NCBI GenBank assembly: GCA_949710005.1
Contig: OX453274.1
Span: 21,648,585-21,712,584, forward strand
DNA length: 64,000 nucleotides
Reading direction: 5' to 3'
Source: Ricordea florida
Lineage: Eukaryota > Cnidaria > Anthozoa > Corallimorpharia > Ricordeidae
The translations under genes and the position numbers were made by a program. Each line of letters starts with the position of its first letter. Position 1 is the first letter of the stretch. Under the pieces are notes generated by a model. It did not search any database. It had not been told where the DNA came from and worked only from the letters and a program-made list of their open reading frames with translations. Below are positions 36,424 through 50,100 of this stretch, piece by piece.

Positions 36424-39400
36424 GACCTGACTGATTTTGGTGAAAATACATTATAAGAGATTGTACGGGCAGGAGGACCGTCATTTAGGGGGGTAAGTTA
36501 TAGAATCATTTCGAATCTTTTCTATACATGTTTTAGTGTGGTGTGCAGTAAAGTTTATTTTACGATAAAAATTTTGATTGTAACGATTCGATTTCAATCA
36601 GAATTCAAGATCAGACTATTTGTTAGTACGCATGCGTGATTCAGACCAAAGCGTGGGCCCCTAAAATAAAAGTTGTTCTATGATGTCTTGGCTTGGATAA
36701 TCTTTGCAATTCCAAAAGTTAGCAGATTTGTACAAGTAGGACAGGGCATTATCTATGCAGAAAATCAGATATTTCGTAATTTGCGATCTTATTGAGTTTT
36801 AACTGTAAAGATATTGACTTAAGGCAGCTAAATCTAGAGCAGACGGCTCAGAGAGTACTAAAGTTCATGTAATCAGTGCTCATTACACGAATTAGTTATC
36901 AATATTCCATTTTCACCATGTTGTAGCATTTGAAATGAACTTTAAAACGCACTTTATCCCGTGTTTGTACTTACTCTAGAAGCTGAGATACGATACCTGC
37001 AGCTGGCTGCCAAGAAACTCGACCTGACTGATTTTGGTGAAAATACATTATAAGAGATTGTATGGGCAGGAGGACCGTCATTTAGGGGGGTAAGTTATAG
37101 AATCATTTCGAATCTTTTCTATACATGTTTTAGTGTGGTGTGCAGTAAAGTTTATTTTGCGATGAAAATTTTGATTGTAACGATTCGATTTCAATCAGAA
37201 TTCAAGATCAGACTATTTGTTAGTACGCATGCGTGATTGAGACCAAAGCGTGGGCCCCTAAAATAAAAGTTGTTCTATGATATCTTGGCTTGGATAATCT
37301 TTGCAATTCAAAAAGTTAGCAGATTTGTACAAGTAGGACAGGGCATTATCTATGCAGAAAATCAGATATTTCGTAATTTGCGATCTTATTGAGTTTTGAC
37401 TTTAAAAATATTGACTTAAGACAGCTAAATCTAGAGCAGACGGCTCAGAGAGTACTAAAGTTCATGTAATCAGTGCTCATTACACGAATTAGTTATCAAT
37501 ATTCCATTTTCACCATGTTGTAGCATTTGAAATGAACTTTAAAACGCACTTTATCCCGTGTTTGTACTTACTCTAGAAGCTGAGATACGATACCTGCAGC
37601 TGGCTGCCAAGAAACTCGACCTGACTGATTTTGGTGAAAAAACATTATAAGAGATTGCATGGGCAGGAAGACCGTCATTTAGGGGGGTAAGTTATAGAAT
37701 CATTTCGAATCTTTTCTATACATGTTTTAGTGTGGTGTGCAGTAAAGTTTATTTCGCGATGAAAATTTTGATTGTAACGATTCGATTTCAATCAGAATTC
37801 AAGATCAGACTATTTGTTAGTACGCATGCGTGATTCAGACCAAAGCGTGGGCCCCTAAAATAAAAGTTGTTCTATGATATCTTGGCTTGGATAATCTTTG
37901 CAATTCCAAAAGTTAGCAGATTTGTACAAGTAGGACAGGGCATTTTCTATGCAGAAAATCAGATATTTCGTAATTTGCGATCTTATTGAGTTTTAACTGT
38001 AAAGATATTGACTTAAGGCAGCTAAATCTAGAGCAGACGGCTCAGAGAGTACTAAAGTTCATGTAATCAGTGCTCATTACACGAATTAGTTATCAATATT
38101 CCATTTTCACCATGTTGTAGCATTTGAAATGAACTTTAAAACGCACTTTATCCCGTGTTTGTACTTACTCTAGAAGCTGAGATACGATACCTGCAGCTGG
38201 CTGCCAAGAAACTCGACCTGACTGATTTTGGTGAAAATACATTATAAGAGATTGTATGGGCAGGAGGACCGTCATTTAGGGGGGTAAGTTATAGAATCAT
38301 TTCGAATCTTTTCTATACATGTTTTAGTGTGGTGTGCAGTAAAGTTTATTTTGCGATGAAAATTTTGATTGTAACGATTCGATTTCAATCAGAATTCAAG
38401 ATCAGACTATTTGTTAGTACGCATGCGTGATTGAGACCAAAGCGTGGGCCCCTAAAATAAAAGTTGTTCTATGATATCTTGGCTTGGATAATCTTTGCAA
38501 TTCCAAAAGTTAGCAGATTTGTACAAGTAGGACAGGGCATTATCTATGCAGAAAATCAGATATTTCGTAATTTGCGATCTTATTCAGATTTGACTGTAAA
38601 GATATTGACTTAAGGCAGCTAAATCTAGAGCAGACGGCTAAGAGAGTATTAAAGTTCATGTAATCAGTGCTCATTACACGAATTAGTTATCAATATTCCA
38701 TTTTCACCATGTTGTAGCATTTGAAATGAACTTTAAAACGCACTTTATCCCGTGTTTGTACTTACTCTAGAAGCTGAGATACGTAACCTGCAGCTGGCTG
38801 CCAAGAAACTCGACCTGACTGATTTTGGTGAAAATACATTATAAGAGATTGTATGGGCAGGAGGACCGTCATTTAGGGGGGTAAGTTATAGAATCATTTC
38901 GAATCTTTTCTATACATGTTTTAGTGTGGTGTGCAGTAAAGTTTATTTTGCGATGAAAATTTTGATTGTAACGATTCGATTTCAATCAGAATTCAAGATC
39001 AGACTATTTGTTAGTACGCATGCGTGATTCAGACCAAAGCGTGGGCCCCTAAAATAAAAGTTGTTCTATGATATCTTGGCTTGGATAATCTTTGCAATTC
39101 CAAAAGTTAGCAGATTTGTACAAGTAGGACAGGGCATTATCTATGCAGAAAATCAGATATTTCGTAATTTGCGATCTTATTCAGATTTGACTGTAAAGAT
39201 ATTGACTTAAGGCAGCTAAATCTAGAGCAGACGGCTAAGAGAGTATTAAAGTTCATGTAATCAGTGCTCATTACACGAATTAGTTATCAATATTCCATTT
39301 TCACCATGTTGTAGCATTTGAAATGAACTTTAAAACGCACTTTATCCCGTGTTTGTACTTACTCTAGAAGCTGAGATACGTAACCTGCAGCTGGCTGCCA

Positions 39401-42400
39401 AGAAACTCGACCTGACTGATTTTGGTGAAAATACATTATAAGAGATTGTATGGGCAGGAGGACCGTCATTTAGGGGGGTAAGTTATAGAATCATTTCGAA
39501 TCTTTTCTATACATGTTTTAGTGTGGTGTGCAGTAAAGTTTATTTTGCGATGAAAATTTTGATTGTAACGATTCGATTTCAATCAGAATTCAAGATCAGA
39601 CTATTTGTTAGTACGCATGCGTGATTCAGACCAAAGCGTGGGCTCCTAAAATAAAAGTTGTTCTATGATATGTTGGCTTGGATAATCTTTGCAATTCCAA
39701 AAGTTAGCAGATTTGTACAAGTAGGACAGGGCATTATCTATGCAGAAAATCAGATATTTCGTAATTTGCGATCTTATTAAGATTTGACTGTAAAGATATT
39801 GACTTAAGGCAGCTAAATCTAGAGCAGACGGCTCAGAGAGTATTAAAGTTCATGTAATCAGTGCTCATTACACGAATTAGTTATCAATATTCCATTTTCA
39901 CCATGTTGTAGCATTTGAAATGAACTTTAAAACGCACTTTATCCCGTGTTTGTACTTACTCTAGAAGCTGAGATACGATACCTGCAGCTGGCTGCCAAGA
40001 AACTTGACCTGACTGATTTTGGTGAAAATACATTATAAGAGATTGTACGGGCAGGAGGACCGTCATTTAGGGGGGTAAGTTATAGAATCATTTCGAATCT
40101 TTTCTATACATGTTTTAGTGTGGTGTGCAGTAAAGTTTATTTTACGATAAAAATTTTGATTGTAACGATTCGATTTCAATCAGAATTCAAGATCAGACTA
40201 TTTGTTAGTACGCATGCGTGATTCAGACCAAAGGGTGAGACCCTAAAAGAAAAGTTCTTCTATGATATGTTGGCTTGGATAATCTTTGCAATTCCAAAAG
40301 TTAGCAGATTTGTACAAGTAGGACAGGGCATTATCTATGCATAAAATCAGATATTTCGTAATTTGCGATCTTATTGAGTATTGACTGTAAAGATATTGAC
40401 TTAAGGCAGCTAAATCTAGAGCAGACGGCTAAGAGAGTACTAAAGTTCATGTAATCAGTGCTCATTACACGAATTAGTTATCAATATTCCATTTTCACCA
40501 GGTTGTAGCATTTGAAATGAACTTTAAAACGCACTTTATCCCGTGTTTGTACTTACTCTAGAAGCTGAGATACGATACCTGCAGCTGGCTGCCAAGAAAC
40601 TCGACCTGACTGATTTTGGTGAAAATACATTATAAGAGATTGTATGGGCAGGAGGACCGTCATTTAGGGGGGTAAGTTATAGAATCATTTCGAATCTTTT
40701 CTATACATGTTTTAGTGTGGTGTGCAGTAAAGTTTATTTTGCGATGAAAATTTTGATTGTAACGATTCGATTTCAATCAGAATTCAAGATCAGACTATTT
40801 GTTAGTACGCATGCGTGATTCAGACCAAAGCGTGGGCCCCTAAAATAAAAGTTGTTCTATGATATCTTGGCTTGGATAATCTTTGCAATTCCAAAAGTTA
40901 GCAGATTTGTACAAGTAGGACAGGGCATTATCTATGCAGAAAATCAGATATTTCGTAATTTGCGATCTTATTCAGATTTGACTGTAAAGATATTGACTTA
41001 AGGCAGCTAAATCTAGAGCAGACGGCTAAGAGAGTATTAAAGTTCATGTAATCAGTGCTCATTACACGAATTAGTTATCAATATTCCATTTTCACCATGT
41101 TGTAGCATTTGAAATGAACTTTAAAACGCACTTTATCCCGTGTTTGTACTTACTCTAGAAGCTGAGATACGTAACCTGCAGCTGGCTGCCAAGAAACTCG
41201 ACCTGACTGATTTTGGTGAAAATACATTATAAGAGATTGTATGGGCAGGAGGACCGTCATTTAGGGGGGTAAGTTATAGAATCATTTCGAATCTTTTCTA
41301 TACATGTTTTAGTGTGGTGTGCAGTAAAGTTTATTTTGCGATGAAAATTTTGATTGTAACGATTCGATTTCAATCAGAATTCAAGATCAGACTATTTGTT
41401 AGTACGCATGCGTGATTCAGACCAAAGCGTGGGCCCCTAAAATAAAAGTTGTTCTATGATATCTTGGCTTGGATAATCTTTGCAATTCCAAAAGTTAGCA
41501 GATTTGTACAAGTAGGACAGGGCATTATCTATGCAGAAAATCAGATATTTCGTAATTTGCGATCTTATTCAGATTTGACTGTAAAGATATTGACTTAAGG
41601 CAGCTAAATCTAGAGCAGACGGCTAAGAGAGTATTAAAGTTCATGTAATCAGTGCTCATTACACGAATTAGTTATCAATATTCCATTTTCACCATGTTGT
41701 AGCATTTGAAATGAACTTTAAAACGCACTTTATCCCGTGTTTGTACTTACTCTAGAAGCTGAGATACGTAACCTGCAGCTGGCTGCCAAGAAACTCGACC
41801 TGACTGATTTTGGTGAAAATACATTATAAGAGATTGTATGGGCAGGAGGACCGTCATTTAGGGGGGTAAGTTATAGAATCATTTCGAATCTTTTCTATAC
41901 ATGTTTTAGTGTGGTGTGCAGTAAAGTTTATTTTACGATAAAAATTTTGATTGTAACGATTCGATTTCAATCAGAATTCAAGATCAGACTATTTGTTAGT
42001 ACGCATGCGTGATTCAGACCAAAGGGTGGGCTCCTAAAATAAAAGTTGTTCTATGATATGTTGGCTTGGATAATCTTTGCAATTCCAAAAGTTAGCAGAT
42101 TTGTACAAGTAGGACAGGGCATTATCTATGCAGAAAATCAGATATTTCGTAATTTGCGATCTTATTCAGATTTGACTGTAAAGATATTGACTTAAGGCAG
42201 CTAAATCTAGAGCAGACGGCTAAGAGAGTATTAAAGTTCATGTAATCAGTGCTCATTACACGAATTAGTTATCAATATTCCATTTTCACCATGTTGTAGC
42301 ATTTGAAATGAACTTTAAAACGCACTTTATCCCGTGTTTGTACTTACTCTAGAAGCTGAGATACGTAACCTGCAGCTGGCTGCCAAGAAACTCGACCTGA

Positions 42401-44781
42401 CTGATTTTGGTGAAAATACATTATAAGAGATTGTATGGGCAGGAGGACCGTCATTTAGGGGGGTAAGTTATAGAATCATTTCGAATCTTTTCTATACATG
42501 TTTTAGTGTGGTGTGCAGTAAAGTTTATTTTACGATAAAAATTTTGATTGTAACGATTCGATTTCAATCAGAATTCAAGATCAGACTATTTGTTAGTACG
42601 CATGCGTGATTCAGACCAAAGGGTGAGACCCTAAAAGAAAAGTTCTTCTATGATATGTTGGCTTGGATAATCTTTGCAATTCCAAAAGTTAGCAGATTTG
42701 TACAAGTAGGACAGGGCATTATCTATGCATAAAATCAGATATTTCGTAATTTGCGATCTTATTGAGTATTGACTGTAAAGATATTGACTTAAGGCAGCTA
42801 AATCTAGAGCAGACGGCTAAGAGAGTACTAAAGTTCATGTAATCAGTGCTCATTACACGAATTAGTTATCAATATTCCATTTTCACCAGGTTGTAGCATT
42901 TGAAATGAACTTTAAAACGCACTTTATCCCGTGTTTGTACTTACTCTAGAAGCTGAGATACGATACCTGCAGCTGGCTGCCAAGAAACTCGACCTGACTG
43001 ATTTTGGTGAAAATACATTATAAGAGATTGTATGGGCAGGAGGACCGTCATTTAGGGGGGTAAGTTATAGAATCATTTCGAATCTTTTCTATACATGTTT
43101 TAGTGTGGTGTGCAGTAAAGTTTATTTTGCGATGAAAATTTTGATTGTAACGATTCGATTTCAATCAGAATTCAAGATCAGACTATTTGTTAGTACGCAT
43201 GCGTGATTCAGACCAAAGCGTGGGCCCCTAAAATAAAAGTTGTTCTATGATATCTTGGCTTGGATAATCTTTGCAATTCCAAAAGTTAGCAGATTTGTAC
43301 AAGTAGGACAGGGCATTATCTATGCAGAAAATCAGATATTTCGTAATTTGCGATCTTATTCAGATTTGACTGTAAAGATATTGACTTAAGGCAGCTAAAT
43401 CTAGAGCAGACGGCTAAGAGAGTATTAAAGTTCATGTAATCAGTGCTCATTACACGAATTAGTTATCAATATTCCATTTTCACCATGTTGTAGCATTTGA
43501 AATGAACTTTAAAACGCACTTTATCCCGTGTTTGTACTTACTCTAGAAGCTGAGATACGATACCTGCAGCTGGCTGCCAAGAAACTCGACCTGACTGATT
43601 TTGGTGAAAATACATTATAAGAGATTGTATGGGCAGGAGGACCGTCATTTAGGGGGGTAAGTTATAGAATCATTTCGAATCTTTTCTATACATGTTTTAG
43701 TGTGGTGTGCAGTAAAGTTTATTTTGCGATGAAAATTTTGATTGTAACGATTCGATTTCAATCAGAATTCAAGATCAGACTATTTGTTAGTACGCATGCG
43801 TGATTCAGACCAAAGCGTGGGCCCCTAAAATAAAAGTTGTTCTATGATATCTTGGCTTGGATAATCTTTGCAATTCCAAAAGTTAGCAGATTTGTACAAG
43901 TAGGACAGGGCATTATCTATGCAGAAAATCAGATATTTCGTAATTTGCGATCTTATTCAGATTTGACTGTAAAGATATTGACTTAAGGCAGCTAAATCTA
44001 GAGCAGACGGCTAAGAGAGTATTAAAGTTCATGTAATCAGTGCTCATTACACGAATTAGTTATCAATATTCCATTTTCACCATGTTGTAGCATTTGAAAT
44101 GAACTTTAAAACGCACTTTATCCCGTGTTTGTACTTACTCTAGAAGCTGAGATACGTAACCTGCAGCTGGCTGCCAAGAAACTCGACCTGACTGATTTTG
44201 GTGAAAATACATTATAAAAGATTGTATGGGCAGGAGGACCGTCATTTAGGGGGGTAAGTTATAGAATCATTTCGAATCTTTTCTATACATGTTTTAGTGT
44301 GGTGTGCAGTAAAGTTTATTTTGCGATGAAAATTTTGATTGTAACGATTCGATTTCAATCAGAATTCAAGATCAGACTATTTGTTAGTACGCATGCGTGA
44401 TTCAGACCAAAGCGTGGGCTCCTAAAATAAAAGTTGTTCTATGATATGTTGGCTTGGATAATCTTTGCAATTCCAAAAGTTAGCAGATTTGTACAAGTAG
44501 GACAGGGCATTATCTATGCAGAAAATCAGATATTTCGTAATTTGCGATCTTATTAAGATTTGACTGTAAAGATATTGACTTAAGGCAGCTAAATCTAGAG
44601 CAGACGGCTCAGAGAGTATTAAAGTTCATGTAATCAGTGCTCATTACACGAATTAGTTATCAATATTCCATTTTCACCATGTTGTAGCATTTGAAATGAA
44701 CTTTAAAACGCACTTTATCCCGTGTTTGTACTTACTCTAGAAGCTGAGATACGATACCTGCAGCTGGCTGCCAAGAAACTT
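36424..44781. repeat. M2 14-mer HOR, second copy (monomers 62-75), 8358 bp
   Basis: Monomers 63-75 follow the order of 49-61 one for one, including the unusual GAAAAAACATT of monomers 50 and 64 and the mosaic monomers 57 and 71. The differences I could see from 49-61 are a G-to-T at 37402, a G-to-A at 37669, GATACC in place of GTAACC at the end of monomer 73, and a G-to-A at 44218. That is about five bases in 7.76 kb. Monomer 62, which opens this copy, is a seam: its first part is type Z and the rest is type 48. Confidence 0.92.
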
Positions 44782-45377
44782 GACCTGACTGATTTTGGTG
44801 AAAATACATTATAAGAGATTGTACGGGCAGGAGGACCGTCATTTAGGGGGGTAAGTTATAGAATCATTTCGAATCTTTTCTATACATGTTTTAGTGTGGT
44901 GTGCAGTAAAGTTTATTTTACGATAAAAATTTTGATTTAACGATTCGATTTCAATCAGAATTCAAGATCAGACTATTTGTTAGTACGCATGCGTGATTCA
45001 GACCAAAGGGTGAGACCCTAAAAGAAAAGTTCTTCTATGATATGTTGGCTTGGATAATCTTTGCAATTCCAAAAGTTAGCAGATTTGTACAAGTAGGACA
45101 GGGCATTATCTATGCATAAAATCAGATATTTCGTAATTTGCGATCTTATTGAGTATTGACTGTAAAGATATTGACTTAAGGCAGCTAAATCTAGAGCAGA
45201 CGGCTAAGAGAGTACTAAAGTTCATGTAATCAGTGCTCATTACACGAATTAGTTATCAATATTCCATTTTCACCAGGTTGTAGCATTTGAAATGAACTTT
45301 AAAACGCACTTTATCCCGTGTTTGTACTTACTCTAGAAGCTGAGATACGATACCTGCAGCTGGCTGCCAAGAAACTC
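44782..45377. repeat. Monomer 76, last Z-type monomer, 596 bp
   Basis: This monomer has the full Z-type set (GTACGG head, TTTACGATAAAA, GGGTGAGACCC, AAAAGAAAAG, GCATAAAATC, CACCAGGTTG). It therefore shows what monomer 62 would have been without its switch. It has lost one G near 44937 (GATTTAACG for GATTGTAACG), making it the only 596-bp monomer. It closes the second set of 4-mers and the M2 block. Confidence 0.9.
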
Positions 45378-47168
45378 GACCTGACTGATTTTGGTGAAAA
45401 TACATTATAAGAGATTGTATGGGCAGCAGGACCGTCATTTAGGGGGGTAAGTTATACAATCATTTCGAATCTTTTCTATACATGTTTTAGTGTGGTGTGC
45501 AGTAAAGTTTATTTTGCGATGAAAATTTTGATTGTAACGATTCGATTTCAATCAGAATTCAAGATCAGACTATTTGTTAGTACGCATGCGTGATTCAGAC
45601 CAAAGCGTGGGCCCCTAAAATGAAAGTTGTTCTATGATATGTTGGCTTGGATAATCTTTGCAATTCCAAAAGTTAGCAGATTTGTACAAGTAGGACAGGG
45701 CATTATCTATGCAGAAAATCAGATATTTCGTAATTTGCGATCTTATTCAGATTTGACTGTAAAGATATTGACTTAAGGCAGCTAAATCTAGAGCAGACGG
45801 CTAAGAGAGTATTAAAGTTCATGTAATCAGTGCTCATTACACGAATTAGTTATCAATATTCCATTTTCACCATGTTGTAGCATTTGAAATGAACTTTAAA
45901 ACGCACTTTATCCCGTGTTTGTACTTACTCTAGAAGCTGAGATACGTAACCTGCAGCTGGCTGCCAAGAAACTCGACCTGACTGATTTTGGTGAAAATAC
46001 ATTATAAGAGATTGTATGGGCAGGAGGACCGTCATTTAGGGGGGTAAGTTATAGAATCATTTCGAATCTTTTCTATACATGTTTTAGTGTGGTGTGCAGT
46101 AAAGTTTATTTTGCGATGAAAATTTTGATTGTAACGATTCGATTTCAATCAGAATTCAAGATCAGACTATTTGTTAGTACGCATGCGTGATTCAGACCAA
46201 AGCGTGGGCCCCTAAAATAAAAGTTGTTCTATGATATCTTGGCTTGGATAATCTTTGCAATTCCAAAAGTTAGCAGATTTGTACAAGTAGGACAGGGCAT
46301 TATCTATGCAGAAAATCAGATATTTCGTAATTTGCGATCTTATTGAGTTTTGACTGTAAAGATATTGACTTAAGGCAGCTAAATCTAGAGCAGACGGCTA
46401 AGAGAGTATTAAAGTTCATGTAATCAGTGCTCATTACACGAATTAGTTATCAATATTCCATTTTCACCATGTTGTAGCATTTGAAATGAACTTTAAAACG
46501 CACTTTATCCCGTGTTTGTACTTACTCTTGAAGCTGAGATACGATACCTGCAGCTGGCTGCCAAGAAACTCGACCTGACTGATTTTGGTGAAAATACATT
46601 ATAAGAGATTGTATGGGCAGGAGGACCGTCATTTAGGGGGGTAAGTTATAGAATCATTTCGAATCTTTTCTATACATGTTTTAGTGTGGTGTGCAGTAAA
46701 GTTTATTTTGCGATGAAAATTTTGATTGTAACGATTCGATTTCAATCAGAATTCAAGATCAGACTATTTGTTAGTACGCATGCGTGATTAAGACCAAAGC
46801 GTGGGCCCCTAAAATAAAAGTTGTTCTATGATATCTTGGCTTGGATAATCTTTGCAATTCCAAAAGTTAGCAGATTTGTACAAGTAGGACAGGGCATTAT
46901 CTATGCAGAAAATCAGATATTTCGTAATTTGCGATCTTATTGAGTTTTGACTGTAAAGATATTGACTTAAGGCAGCTAAATCTAGAGCAGACGGCTCAGA
47001 GAGTACTAAAGTTCATGTAATCAGTGCTCATTACACGAATTAGTTATCAATATTCCATTTTCACCATGTTGTAGCATTTGAAATGAACTTTAAAACGCAC
47101 TTTATCCCGTGTTTGTACTTACTCTTGAAGCTGAGATACGATACCTGCAGCTGGCTGCCAAGAAACTC
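45378..47168. repeat. Monomers 77-79, transition from M2 to the right block
   Basis: Monomer 77 is X-like (TTCAGATTTGAC, GGCTAAGAG, ACGTAACCTG) with private changes (GGGCAGCAGG, TTATACAATC, AATGAAAGT). Monomer 78 keeps the X markers GGCTAAGAG and AGTATTAAAG but returns to GAGTTTTGAC and ends in CTCTTGAAG. Monomer 79 is near consensus with GATTAAGACC and also ends in CTCTTGAAG, a marker otherwise seen only in left-block monomers 4, 5, 7 and 10 and in 81 and 85. Monomer type thus changes over about three monomers without any foreign DNA. Confidence 0.85.
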
Positions 47169-50100
47169 GACCTGACTGATTTTGGTGAAAATACATTATA
47201 AGAGATTGTACGGGCAGGAGGACCGTCATTTAGGGGGGTAAGTTATAGAATCATTTCGAATCTTTTCTATACATGTTTTAGTGTGGTGTGCAGTAAAGTT
47301 TATTTTGCGATGAAAATTTTGATTGTAACGATTCGATTTCAATCAGAATTCAAGATCAGACTATTTGTTAGTACGCATGCGTGATTCAGACCAAAGCGTG
47401 GGCCCCTAAAATAAAAGTTGTTCTATGATATCTTGGCTTGGATAATCTTTGCAATTCCAAAAGTTAGCAGATTTGTACAAGTAGGACAGGGCATTATCTA
47501 TGCAGAAAATCAGATATTTCGTAATTTGCGATCTTATTGAGTTTTGACTGTAAAGATATTGACTTAAGGCAGCTAAATCTAGAGCAGACGGCTCAGAGAG
47601 TACTAAAGATCATGTAATCAGTGCTCATTACACGAATTAGTTATCAATATTCCATTTTCACCACGTTGTAGCATTTGAAATGAACTTTAAAACGCACTTT
47701 ATCCCGTGTTTGTACTTACTCTAGAAGCTGAGATACGATACCTGCAGCTGGCTGCCAAGAAACTCGACCTGACTGATTTTGGTGAAAATACATTATAAGA
47801 GATTCCATGGGCAGGAGGACCGTCATTTAGGGGGGTAAGTTATAGAATCATTTCGAATCTTTTCTATACATGTTTTAGTGTGGTGTGCAGTAAAGTTTAT
47901 TTTGCGATGAAAATTTTGATTGTAACGATTCGATTTCAATCAGAATTCAAGATCAGACTATTTGTTAGTACGCATGCGTGATTCAGACCAAAGCGTGGGC
48001 CCCTAAAATAAAAGTTGTTCTATGATATCTTGGCTTGGATAATCTTTGCAATTCCAAAAGTTAGCAGATTTGTACAAGTAGGACAGGGCATTATCTATGC
48101 AGAAAATCAGATATTTCGTAATTTGCGATCTTATTGAGTTTTAACTGTAAAGATATTGACTTAAGGCAGCTAAATCTAGAGCAGACGGCTCAGAGAGTAC
48201 TAAAGTTCATGTAATCAGTGCTCATTACACGAATTAGTTATCAATATTCCATTTTCACCATGTTGTAGCATTTGAAATGAACTTTAAAACGCACTTTATC
48301 CCGTGTTTGTACTTACTCTTGAAGCTGAGATACGATACCTGCAGCTGGCTGCCAAGAAACTCGACCTGACTGATTTTGGTGAAAATACATTATAAGAGAT
48401 TGTAAAGGCAGGAGGACCGTCATTTAGGGGGGTAAGTTATAGAATCATTTCGAATCTTTTCTATACATGTTTTAGTGTGGTGTGCAGTAAAGTTTATTTT
48501 GCGATGAAAATTTTGATTGTAACGATTCGATTTCAATCAGAATTCAAGATCAGACTATTTGTTAGTACGCATGCGTGATTCAGACCAAAGCGTGGGCCCC
48601 TAAAATAAAAGTTGTTCTATGATATCTTGGCTTGGATAATCTTTGCAATTCCAAAAGTAAGCAGATTTGTACAAGTAGGACAGGGCATTATCTATGCAGA
48701 AAATCAGATATTTCGTAATTTGCGATCTTATTGAGTTTTGACTGTAAAGATATTGACTTAAGGCAGCTAAATCTAGAGCAGACGGCTCAGAGAGTACTAA
48801 AGTTCATGTAATCAGTGCTCATTACACGAATTAGTTATCAATATTCCATTTTCACCATGTTGTAGCATTTGAAATGAACTTTAAAACGCACTTTATCCCG
48901 TGTTTGTACTTACTCTAGAAGCTGAGATACGATACCTGCAGCTGGCTGCCAAGAAACTCGACCTGACTGATTTTGGTGAAAATACATTATAAGAGATTGT
49001 ATGAGCAGGAGGACCGTCATTTAGGGGGGTAAGTTATAGAATCATTTCGAATCTTTTCTATACATGTTTTAGTGTGGTGTGCAGTAAAGTTTATTTTGCG
49101 ATGAAAATTTTGATTGTAACGATTCGATTTCAATCAGAATTCAAGATCAGACTATTTGTTAGTACGCATGCGTGATTCAGACCAAAGCGTGGGCCCCTAA
49201 AATAAAAGTTGTTCTATGATATCTTGGCTTGGATAATCTTTGCAATTCCAAAAGTTAGCAGAGTTGTACAAGTAGGACAGGGCATTATCTATGCAGAAAA
49301 TGATATGTTTTGTAATATGCGATCTTATTGAGTTTTGACTGTAAAGATATTGACTTAAGGCAGCTAAATCTAGAGCAGACGGCTCAGAGAGTACTAAAGT
49401 TCATGTAATCAGTGCTCATTACACGAATTAGTTATCAATATTCCATTTTCACCATGTTGTAGCATTTGAAATGAACTTTAAAACGCACTTTATCCCGTGT
49501 TTGTACTTACTCTAGAAGCTGAGATACGATACCTGCAGCTGGCTGCCAAGAAACTCGACCTGACTGATTTTGGTGAAAATACATTATAAGAGATTGTATG
49601 GGCAGGAGGACCGTCATTTAGGGGGGTAAGTTATAGAATCATTTCGAATCTTTTCTATACATGTTTTAGTGTGGTGTGCAGTAAAGTTTATTTTGCGATG
49701 AAAATTTTGATTGTAACGATTCGATTTCAATCAGAATTCAAGATCAGACTATTTGTTAGTACGCATGCGTGATTCAGACCAAAGCGTGGGCCCCTAAAAT
49801 AAAAGTTGTTCTATGATATCTTGGCTTGGATAATCTTTGCAATTCCAAAAGTTAGCAGATTTGTACAGGTAGGACAGGGCATTATCTATGCAGAAAATCA
49901 GATATTTCGTAATTTGCGATCTTATTGAGTTTTGACTGTAAAGATATTGACTTAAGGCAGCTAAATCTAGAGCAGACGGCTCAGAGAGTACTAAAGATCA
50001 TGTAATCAGTGCTCATTACACGAATTAGTTATCAATATTCCATTTTCACCACGTTGTAGCATTTGAAATGAACTTTAAAACGCACTTTATCCCGTGTTTG

